Positions 9,232-15,118 of a stretch of DNA of 15,332 bases are shown here, piece by piece; within the stretch, counting starts at the first letter, position 1, and every line of letters begins with the position of its first letter. Source of the stretch: Zopfochytrium polystomum. Lineage: Eukaryota > Chytridiomycota > Chytridiomycetes > Chytridiales > Chytridiaceae. The DNA is taken from the NCBI GenBank assembly GCA_025765615.1, contig JAIVFJ010000678.1, forward strand, positions 1 to 15,332, written 5' to 3'. Under the pieces are notes generated by a model. The model was not told where the DNA came from, made no database searches, and saw only the letters and a program-made list of their open reading frames with translations. A program made the translations under genes and the position numbers.

Positions 9232-11119
9232 ATGAGCGACTTCGACTCCTTCTGTGGAGGGGCTGCAGCGGATGCTTCAAATGAATTAAATGACCGACCA
9301 TTCCAAGAAATGGCAACGTCAGCCAACAGTAGCGCACTGTCTTCATCGCTGATCGCAGCTCCAGGGTCTGCGGCTCGGCAGATCCTGAGTCTTCGTCAAC
9401 TTCAGACTGGACCAAAACGTCGCTTCGTTGTTCCAGCTGTTACTGCTTCATCTGATCGTGGAACAGCTGTGCGTGTGGATGCCAGCACTCCTCAAACCCC
9501 CAACTTGAACCCTGCCCAGAGGTAAGAATGAAAGGGAGGGCAAATGGATCCTCTCGCATCTGAGCCCAACGAAAGGAGGTTCCCCAATCTCTATCACTTC
9601 ATATTGCAGGAAGAAGAGCAAGGTAACCTGAAAAGAGGAAGCGTTGATGATCTTCTTGAATTTGCGGTTAGTGGTGATCAATGTTCCCTACGCTTTTAAC
9701 GAACTGCTTTCAGAACTGGAGCACAGAAGAGATTTCTCTGCTGCCAGCAATACTTCAGCGAAACAAGGCCCAGGAAGTTGAAGTTGGCGATAAGGTTTGT
9801 TTGCTTGCGTCAGGCAGCGGGGACTGCTCTTAAGTCAGGGCCAAGCGCAACAACAGTGAGAAAAAACGGGCAGCGGGTCGATGGTGCTGCTGCTGCCGCC
9901 CTTTTGCTGTCAGTTATTAAACAGCGGCTGTGGCGCCAAAAGTCGCTTTGTTCGTTGGTCAAGGGGCGAGGCAGACGAGGCCGTGGCCATGTGTGCAGCA
10001 ACGAATTTGCGGTGACAAGGCGAGCGACGCAGGTGATGCACACGACACAGCGATTGTCAGGGCTAGTGATGCCGTCCCCAGATGACTGTGTTGGTCGGAC
10101 TGTCCGTGTCGAGTTTGCAGTGGGTGGGTTTAGATGCCTGCCGCCGTGCAGCGGCGACGGCCAAAGACTGTCATTGTCGCCCACCTCGAGATCCAATAAC
10201 TCATTTTCTATTGCTTCTTCTTACCACAGGACGATATCAAGAACATTTGCGTCGATCGACTTCGACAATTTGATTGCTTTCATATGCTTGCTTCCAAGCC
10301 GAATTCTGGCCAAATTGACTTTGCGCGAACGCAGATCCTTAACATCAATGCTGCTGGCGACACGCTGCAAGACTGCGCTTTCTTTTTTGCGGATTTTGCC
10401 AGCGTACGTCATGCCCAACTGTTTACTAATTCTTTCACACTATCTTGCTTTTACTAAACCGTTGGGCACGACTTCAGTCTCGAAAACCAAACATCAACAC
10501 CCGAGAGATCAAAAAAGCGGCGTCGTCTATCCTTTCCCACTTCAAGTGCGAGATGAAGAAGAATGTAAGCCATAGAGTCAGCTTCGCTGGTTTTACCTCA
10601 ATGGGGCTAAAGTTAACAAGCTAGGGCTTCCCAACGTGCCAAAGCTAGCTGCCCATGACCTTGCGCGATCAATTTTTACATTTGAAAAGGGACGGGGGGC
10701 CCTCTCCATCGGTACTGCAACTGTTTTACGTCTTCAAATCGCCAGTATTTTAGTAAGTGCTCCGCTCTTTTGTACTTTCGTCACAATTAACGAATTTACA
10801 GAGATATTATCACTTTCTGTACAATTCAGAGTTTGCAAATCACAAAGTATTGCACCCACGGCATAACCACGGCCGCGATGCTCCAGGTGCGGAGGAGGAT
10901 TTGCTGCTGCCTGATGTAGGGGTGGATCGGAAAACCCAATGCAAGTTTCCCGCATATTGGACATTCATCAGCTGTGGCGTCTCCCACTTTTACTCACTCC
11001 TGAAAGAAGAGCGCTCCGCCACTGTTGCCAAGTTTGATGGTATTATCGCGATGTCGCTAGAGGCTCTTACAGCGGATGAAAACACAGCAGTGGTTGGGGG
11101 GGATGAGAATTCTGTCTGA
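9232..11119 (+). CDS. Uncharacterised protein, seven exons, possible Myb/SANT-like helix
   Basis: Family not recognised. Exons: 9232-9521, 9610-9622 (13-nt microexon), 9714-9794, 10230-10403, 10478-10564, 10621-10752 and 10802-11119. All junctions keep frame, giving 1095 nt, about 364 aa, ending TGA. Donors are GTAAGA, GTAACC, GTTTGT, GTACGT, GTAAGC and GTAAGT. The intron before exon 5 has a TACTAAAC branch-like site. The N-terminal 100 residues are Ser/Ala-rich and probably disordered. A basic RKKSK leads into NWSTEEISLLPAIL (residues 102-115), which fits the first helix of a Myb/SANT domain (W..EE..LL). Exon 6 reads LGLPNVPKLAAHDLARS..., then GRGALSIG, faintly like the second cyclin repeat of TFIIB; this is suggestive only. 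The last exon has KFPAYWTFI...FYSLLKEER and an acidic end. Intron 3 (435 nt) is long and may hide another exon. The ATG sits right after a TTTGCAG acceptor. Confidence 0.7.
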
Positions 11120-11146
11120 GGGGTTGTGGACTGTGAGCCAAATATG

Positions 11147-11152
11147 AATAAA
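11147..11152 (+). terminator. Poly(A) signal AATAAA
   Basis: A canonical AATAAA followed by an A run, 28 nt after the stop codon of the seven-exon gene. The position supports both the gene's strand and its 3' end. Confidence 0.7.
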
Positions 11153-11528
11153 AAAAGCAGATGAATCCTGTGATGTCATGCAGTATTGAAAATGACAGTG
11201 CTTGATAAACTGGCACAGAGAGCTCGATATCGTTTCCACTGCTCGAGGAAGTGCTAACCGTTGTTGGGCTGAAATGAGGTATGATATTATTTGAAGTCTA
11301 GACAAGGAAGATGAGGATAACTGCGACCTGATATTCTTTGAATTGCCAATGGACTGCCTTATTATATTCGTTTGAATTTCAACACATAGTAGCACTGTTA
11401 TCCACGGATATTTAATATGTGGATCTGCGTTATTTCCGGAATCTGTTTAGAGACATCCTAGGACATGTCAGAAAACTATCTGCCGACAGCGAGAAGTGCT
11501 GGGGGTGTAGGGTTCAAACACTCACCCA
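11153..11528. other. Intergenic region
   Basis: About 375 bp between the poly(A) signal and the tRNA gene. It is AT-rich, with short closed ORFs on both strands and no domain or repeat that I recognise. The AAAA at 11472-11475 reads as TTTT on the minus strand and could terminate Pol III transcription of the tRNA about 55 nt past its end. Confidence 0.5.
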
Positions 11529-11600
11529 AGGCCGCACCCAGAATCGAACTGGGGTCCCCAGAATCAGAATCTGATGTGATAACCCCTACACTATGCAGCT
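11529..11600 (-). tRNA. tRNA-Gln (anticodon CTG)
   Basis: The minus strand folds as a 72-nt cloverleaf without an intron. The acceptor pairs AGCTGCA with TGCGGCC in six of seven positions (one G-U). T8-A9 is followed by a D arm with a GTG/CAC stem and GGGG loop. The anticodon stem TCAGA/TCTGG closes a seven-base loop with T33 and anticodon CTG at 11565-11567. The T arm is a perfect CCCAG/CTGGG around TTCGATT. The one flaw is an A-C mismatch at the first acceptor pair, which leaves open that this copy is decaying or tRNA-derived. Decoding of CAG codons as glutamine follows from the anticodon. Confidence 0.75.
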
Positions 11601-12220
11601 GGATAACAACTGGCAAAATGGGCTTGTATATGAAGATGGAAGTTTGTCTTTCGCCAGAGACTGGTGCACTGTTAGTGGTTTGCCTCACCTGAGGCGAGGC
11701 CACAGTAACTTGGGGTCCAATTTGAAACAAAGTTGACCAGATTTTCTTGCACGGAATCAATCAAACGTCGGGGCCAAAAGCTATCTGCAATCTGGTCTGG
11801 GATGGAAGGAAGTTTGGTGTTTTGCGTTCTTTGCACTCTGTGCAGCAATTCTCCTTTTGTTGGCACTTGACCCGCAGCTTTGTTGTTTGCTAGGGTTGAC
11901 AAGAGTGGTGGTTTGTTTTTATTTTTATTTTTTGTTTCCCAGACTACTTGTCTCGCACAAGTCACATGACTGCCACAGTCACAGACGTAGCTGGTACCGC
12001 TGTTACACTACCAAATGCATTGGGTCCCAGGGTGTCCCCTGGTGTCCAAAGCAGTAAGCCTGCATCCCTAGGCGGCCCAGTAACGCCCTGACCAAATTGC
12101 TTTACCTCAGTGAACAGCTCCAGGCCGTCACTGTACACCAACACTTTTATTGCTGTGGTCATGTGCTGGGGCTCTGTTGTCAGGAACATGGCAGGACAGG
12201 GCAAGGCAGACAAGGAACTG
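11601..12220. other. Region without a supported gene; weak ORFs on both strands
   Basis: Two overlapping minus-strand frames (12213-11962 and 11965-11672) and a 41-codon plus-strand frame from an ATG at 11966 (MTATVTDVAGTAVTLPNALG) are mildly protein-like. No family is recognised and no start context or splice chain ties them together. A palindrome GCCTCA-CC-TGAGGC sits near 11681-11694, and an A/T-rich tract (TTTTTATTTTTATTTTTTG) lies near 11916-11934. The block could be part of a decayed retroelement that continues into the LTR-like segment to its right. Confidence 0.35.
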
Positions 12221-12260
12221 AGAGGAGTGATGATTGTATTGGAAACAATAATTCACTTGA

Positions 12261-12284
12261 GGGATGGGACAGGTCCCCCATCCC
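12261..12284 (+). other. Perfect 8-bp hairpin just upstream of a TATA box
   Basis: GGGATGGG pairs with CCCATCCC around an 8-nt loop (ACAGGTCC). It ends six bases before TATA at 12290 and could be a promoter-associated structure of the LTR-like segment. Confidence 0.7.
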
Positions 12285-12289
12285 ATTTT

Positions 12290-12322
12290 TATACCTTTTG
12301 AGAGTCTTCCTTGTCAAGACTC
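12290..12322 (+). promoter_or_regulatory. TATA box followed by a 7-bp hairpin
   Basis: TATA at 12290-12293 in a TTTTTATACC context is followed 8 nt later by GAGTCTT, a 7-nt loop and AAGACTC. If transcription starts here, the hairpin would lie at the 5' end of the RNA, as in the R region of an LTR. This is inference from spacing. Confidence 0.4.
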
Positions 12323-12355
12323 GAAGAAAGTTCCAGAAAGAGCAATTAGTAATAC

Positions 12356-12378
12356 AATGATACCAATGATACCAATGC
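12356..12378. repeat. 10-bp tandem repeat (TGATACCAAT)n
   Basis: About two and a third direct copies of a TGATACCAAT unit, between the hairpin and the heat-shock-element-like cluster. Confidence 0.7.
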
Positions 12379-12408
12379 CAACAAGACAAGTCAGGAAAGC
12401 AAAGAAGG

Positions 12409-12469
12409 TTCCAGAAGGTTCGTTCCAGAGGTTCCAGAAGGTTCCATGAAGGAATGTTCTAGAAGATTC
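12409..12469 (+). promoter_or_regulatory. Cluster of heat-shock-element-like TTCnnGAAnnTTC sites
   Basis: Three sites match the three-pentamer heat-shock factor consensus: TTCCAGAAGGTTC at 12409-12421 and 12432-12444, and TTCTAGAAGATTC at 12457-12469. More isolated TTCCAGA units lie on either side (about 12330 and 12467-12484). The sites arise from a short degenerate repeat (GGTTCCAGAA), so factor binding is possible but not shown. Confidence 0.5.
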
Positions 12470-12581
12470 CAGAGGTTTCCAGAGGGTGATTCATAACATC
12501 TGTGGTGGCCACTGAGACCCCAATGCCTTCATTGCTTGCCAACCCTGCACCAACACACACTGCAGCTGCCTCGCAATTGCC

Positions 12582-12600
12582 AGGGTTAGGGTTAGGTTAG
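12582..12600 (+). repeat. Interstitial telomeric repeat
   Basis: AGGGTTAGGGTTAGGTTAG, in the same orientation as the terminal telomere. It cuts the LTR-like segment on its left and directly precedes the tRNA-related segment on its right, so it marks either a former chromosome end or an insertion target. Confidence 0.85.
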
Positions 12601-12610
12601 AGGAGCCCAG

Positions 12611-12665
12611 TAGCTCAGTTGGTTAACACCTCTGGGTTTGCTGGTGAGGGGCGCCGGTTCGATCC
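12611..12665 (+). promoter_or_regulatory. Internal Pol III promoter (A and B boxes)
   Basis: A box TAGCTCAGTTGG and B box GGTTCGATCC both match their consensus at every defined position and lie 33 nt apart, the normal tRNA-gene spacing. This supports Pol III transcription of the segment towards the telomere. Confidence 0.7.
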
Positions 12666-12788
12666 CGGCAAAGGTCAGAGGGGAAGAGCGTCTAAAAACC
12701 ATCCGATAAGGACACCCCGACCCTCCTCTGGTAGCCCCTGGTGGTTAGTACGGTGAAAGCCGTGCGAGGTAGCTCAAATAACGGGAAG

Positions 12789-12812
12789 GTACCTGGCACG
12801 CTACCCAGGTAC
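12789..12812 (+). other. Perfect 8-bp hairpin in the SINE-like body
   Basis: GTACCTGG pairs with CCAGGTAC around the loop CACGCTAC. It lies mid-way between the two tRNA-like modules and has no poly-T tail, so it is more likely RNA structure than a terminator. Confidence 0.7.
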
Positions 12813-12945
12813 TGGGCCGTCGCGGTTAAGTTGAGTGATGTCCTCCAATGACAGCTCCCCATAAGGACAGCTAAGGAGACTATACTGACCGGCGCGACTG
12901 ATGAGAGCGGCTACCGGTGTGCTAAGCATGCTCAAGGTTTCACGG

Positions 12946-13007
12946 TGCCTAGTGAATAAAGTTGAGCCCCAGTTGGGGGGCCTGAGGGTTCAACTCCCTC
13001 CTAGGTA
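12946..13007 (+). ncRNA. tRNA-like fold, 62 nt, fused to the coding element
   Basis: TGCCTAG pairs fully with CTAGGTA as a 7-bp acceptor (one G-U). The T arm is perfect (GAGGG, loop TTCAACT, CCCTC) and contains a B box. The anticodon-like stem GCCCC/GGGGC closes a six-base loop without T33. The D arm is nearly lost. It is too degenerate to be a working tRNA and is best read as a tRNA-derived head. The homology shared with the 13820-15118 copy starts at about 13010, only 2 nt after this fold ends. Confidence 0.5.
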
Positions 13008-13009
13008 CG

Positions 13010-13477
13010 CTCATCTTCCACGGCCCTGCTCGACGACCTCCTCGGGATGGCCCTCCCCTCCAGTTCCGACCTGTCTTTTTCCGCACATCTTTGCACCGAT
13101 CCGCTCATTCGGCTCCTCTCCACTGGCTTCGGTTTGCTCTCCACCATCTCGGCGCGCCCTACGCAACAGATATCTCGCCAATTGGACCTGGGTTGCGGCT
13201 GTTTGAGGCATGGGTAGTTGACGATAAGTATGATGCATTCTGCGATTTCCTCCAGACGCACCCTGCTTTTTCTTGGCTCCCTGACTTTGATCCGTTGCAA
13301 CCGCCTGCGCACGACACGCATCCCGATGCTGTGAAGCGCGCTGAGTTCGCGTTTTTAACGCGACGGGCTCGATTAGCGCGGCTAGCCGTCCATCCTGACC
13401 TTCGCCACTCTATTACTGACTCAATTCCGCCTTTACTGACCGACCTCTTCTCCTCCCGTGTCTCTGTCCGTCGCTAG
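13010..13477 (+). pseudogene. 5'-truncated copy of the subtelomeric element ORF (C-terminal part)
   Basis: From 13010 the frame matches the C-terminal part of the ORF at 13820-15118. Of 66 aligned residues I count 8 differences, all in the first half. Upstream the frame stops at a TGA (12983) outside the homology, so the copy lacks its N-terminal part and any start codon. It supplies the C-terminus that the other copy has lost: ...LRLFEAWVVDDKYDAF, then FSWLPDFDPLQPP, an Arg-rich stretch (LTRRARLARLAV), and a TAG at 13475-13477. No cysteines form a zinc knuckle in the shared part and no reverse transcriptase motif is seen. The family is not recognised. Confidence 0.75.
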
Positions 13478-13566
13478 GCCAATGTCGTATTCCTTCTCTT
13501 CGTATTTTGTGATTTAAGTCGACCCTCTGTGCACCACCACCGCTCCTTCTGATTTTTCCTCGCTCA

Positions 13567-13606
13567 GCACATCTTTCAGTCCCTTTTGGGGACGGGGATG
13601 TTGTGC
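13567..13606 (+). other. Stem-loop in the element's 3' UTR
   Basis: The inner stem GTCCC/GGGAC (13579-13593) has a TTTTG loop. The outer arms GCAC-ATC and GAT-GTT-GTGC pair with a small bulge. 3' stem-loops like this are the usual recognition site for reverse transcriptases of stringent non-LTR elements; that role here is inference. Confidence 0.45.
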
Positions 13607-13767
13607 ATTCGCTCTCTCTTGATCTTTTCCTTGCCACGTCCCTGTTGATTCTCTACTTAGCCGCTCTTTCCTACCTTTGACATTTTTCTCCTATTTCATA
13701 TGTACGCACTTTTTAACTTTCAAAGTTGCAGATTCCTCACCCTTTCCTTCGGGGGCGGGTTGGAGCG

Positions 13768-13773
13768 AATAAA
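13768..13773 (+). terminator. Poly(A) signal AATAAA
   Basis: Canonical AATAAA 12 nt before the junction of the element's 3' end with telomeric repeats (13786). It suggests that the inserted copy came from a Pol II-type polyadenylated RNA. Confidence 0.55.
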
Positions 13774-13785
13774 TCCCGTTGAAAA

Positions 13786-13802
13786 GTTAGGGTTAGGGGG
13801 GG
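13786..13802 (+). repeat. Interstitial telomeric repeat between two element copies
   Basis: GTTAGGGTTAGGGGGGG, two telomere units plus extra G, oriented like the terminal telomere. It separates the 3' end of one element copy from the 5' end of the next, as in head-to-tail arrays of telomere-specific retroelements. Confidence 0.9.
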
Positions 13803-13819
13803 ATTTTTCACTTCGCAAA

Positions 13820-15118
13820 ATGAGCGGTCGAGGAAAGACACCGTCGAGGTCGGCTCCACCGGCCCCGACGCCGACATCCTCGTCGTCGGCTCGACGTATC
13901 TCCGACTTCTTTGCTCCCTCTTCGTTTTCCGCCCTCCAGTCGACATCCCCAATCGATCTGCCCCCTCCTACAAACGACCTGCGAATCCCATCGAACGATC
14001 TGCAAACCCCATCGACCGCTCCGCACAACCCCTCAGCCGATCCGCAGATCCCACCTTCCGATCCGCGCATCCCATCGAACGATCTGCAAATCCCATCCAA
14101 CGATCCGCAACCTCCATCGAGTGATCCGACATCTACCAACCTGGCTCCCGCGTTTACGCCTGTGGGCGGCAAGCGCAGCAAACGGAAAGTTCTCTCTCCG
14201 TCGAATCCGGCGACTCAGCCACATGTGACTGTGGCGGTGGCCCCGCCGCCGCCCCCGTCGCCGCCTCTTCCCTCGCAAACCGCCATACCGATTCCGCCGA
14301 CATTTTCTGGTGCAGACAGGTTAGCGTCCGCCCTGCAATCCCACCCGAACTCCCTTCAGAAAGGCTTCCTCGTTCCGAAGCCGGGAATTTTCGATCCGTT
14401 CCTTCGCATGGTACCCAGCTACCGTTATTCTGTTCCCAAAAGCCCCGACGAGCTTCTTGTTGACGTTAAGACGACCATTAACCCGCTCCTCCGCGAGATG
14501 CAATCAATCATCGCTGACCAGGACGATCTCATCAAACGACTGCTCGCTCTCTCCACATCAGCACGACCTACCAGCATGGATCGCGGTGTCTCGACATCCA
14601 GAACTATCACTTCCGACATATCCTCTATGACTGATGAGCCCACTCTTGCAACTGTCGCTACTTCGCCGGTTCCAGCTCTGGAAACTGCCGACTCCGCAAC
14701 CTCTCCTCTCCCAGAAGCCCTACTGGCGACTCCTCCCCTGGACGCCCCTCCTGTGCCCCCTCGACTGCGCCAAAACGCGACCCGACCCCCACCCGTGTCT
14801 GCCCAACCCAGAGAACCTCGCCTGCGAACCTCTGGTACACGTCGAGAATTTCTTTCGCGCCGGGAAAAGGCCGGAGTAGCACTCCGTTCAGCAGCACCGC
14901 CTGACGCCATCGACCTCATCTTTCACAATACTTCTAGACGGCCTCTGCGTGATGGCCCTCCTCTTCAATTCCGACCAGTTTTTTTCCGAACAACATTGCG
15001 CCGAGCCACCCATTCAGCACCCCTCCACTGGCTTCGGTTTGCCCTTCACCACCTTGGTGCTCCGTACGCCACCGACATCTCGCCAATTGGGCCTGGGCTA
15101 CGGTTGTTTGAGGGATAG
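13820..15118 (+). CDS. Subtelomeric element ORF, 3'-truncated by the telomere
   Basis: I choose the ATG at 13820 (CAAAATGAG, A at -3). The frame is open back to 13700, but only by reading through the interstitial telomeric repeats. The protein has 432 aa as it stands. Residues 1-24 are basic and Pro/Ser-rich, followed by ARRISDFF (24-31), which resembles a PCNA-binding box but lacks its Gln. Seven-residue repeats of the type PSNDLQI follow (about 50-105), then a basic SKRKVLSP and Pro-rich tracts. A folded segment comes next (KGFLVPKPGIFDPF ... LLVDVKTTINPLLREM). Another Ser/Pro/Thr linker precedes the conserved C-terminal block shared with 13010-13207. The last element-derived codon is the GAG at 15110; GGA TAG comes from the telomere junction. 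About 90 residues present in the other copy are missing. It could be ORF1 of a non-LTR retroelement or a subtelomeric gene family; no polymerase domain is seen. Confidence 0.7.
   Translation: MSGRGKTPSRSAPPAPTPTSSSSARRISDFFAPSSFSALQSTSPIDLPPPTNDLRIPSNDLQTPSTAPHNPSADPQIPPSDPRIPSNDLQIPSNDPQPPSSDPTSTNLAPAFTPVGGKRSKRKVLSPSNPATQPHVTVAVAPPPPPSPPLPSQTAIPIPPTFSGADRLASALQSHPNSLQKGFLVPKPGIFDPFLRMVPSYRYSVPKSPDELLVDVKTTINPLLREMQSIIADQDDLIKRLLALSTSARPTSMDRGVSTSRTITSDISSMTDEPTLATVATSPVPALETADSATSPLPEALLATPPLDAPPVPPRLRQNATRPPPVSAQPREPRLRTSGTRREFLSRREKAGVALRSAAPPDAIDLIFHNTSRRPLRDGPPLQFRPVFFRTTLRRATHSAPLHWLRFALHHLGAPYATDISPIGPGLRLFEG
13970..14132 (+). repeat. 21-bp minisatellite inside the element ORF
   Basis: About seven imperfect units built on CGAACGATCTGCAAATCCCAT, encoding seven-residue Pro/Ser/Asn/Asp repeats. 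The unit length keeps the frame, so copy number can vary without breaking the ORF. Confidence 0.8.

Larger units (their letters stand above)
12222..12581 (+). mobile_element. Possible LTR fragment with start of an internal region
   Basis: What is seen: an 8-bp perfect hairpin (GGGATGGG/CCCATCCC, 12261-12284), a TATA box at 12290-12293, a 7-bp hairpin (GAGTCTT/AAGACTC, 12302-12322), a cluster of TTCnnGAA repeats, and an AACA end at 12498. Four bases later comes TGGTGGCCACTGAGACC, which begins TGG like a tRNA primer-binding site. An ATG follows at 12523 (MPSLLANPAPTHTAAASQLP), and its frame runs straight into telomeric repeats at 12582. This order (promoter, repeat-rich leader, CA end, TGG site, short ORF) fits a 5' LTR plus the start of gag, but no second LTR and no pol domain are present. 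The left boundary is a guess. Confidence 0.35.
12601..13009 (+). mobile_element. tRNA-headed, SINE-like segment beside telomeric repeats
   Basis: The segment begins right after an interstitial telomeric tract. Its head has a perfect Pol III A box (TAGCTCAGTTGG, 12611-12622) and B box (GGTTCGATCC, 12656-12665) with an intact T arm (GCCGG/CCGGC). The acceptor and D stems no longer pair, as is usual for tRNA-derived SINEs. The body has a perfect 8-bp hairpin at 12789-12812 and ends with a second tRNA-like fold (12946-13007), which abuts the coding element at 13010. No ORF crosses it. It could be one composite SINE or two nested tRNA-derived units; only one copy is visible here. Confidence 0.6.
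13478..13785 (+). mobile_element. 3' UTR of the subtelomeric element copy
   Basis: 308 bp of T/C-rich sequence from the TAG to the telomeric tract. It contains a nested hairpin (13567-13606) and AATAAA at 13768-13773, and it ends GTTGAAAAG at the start of the TTAGGG repeats. A poly(A) signal followed within about 12 nt by a short A run at the boundary fits the 3' end of a retroposed RNA. Confidence 0.55.

Noticed and set aside
9778..10575. A 265-codon open frame as a gene of its own
   Set aside because: It spans exons 4 and 5 of the spliced gene in a different frame plus an unspliced intron; the other frame gives coherent exons with matching splice phases.
11672..12213. Minus-strand protein gene
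   Set aside because: Two partly overlapping frames without a splice site to join them, no recognised family, and an equally plausible short frame on the other strand.
12890..12945. Hammerhead ribozyme suggested by CTGATGAG
   Set aside because: No GAAA partner strand or closing stems follow in the right order.
13700..13819. Start of the element ORF at 13700
   Set aside because: The frame would translate an interstitial telomeric repeat and the neighbouring copy's 3' UTR; the ATG at 13820 lies inside the element.
13820..15118. Reverse transcriptase or endonuclase domain in the element ORF
   Set aside because: No YxDD-like catalytic motif, endonuclease signature or Cys/His knuckle is visible in either copy.
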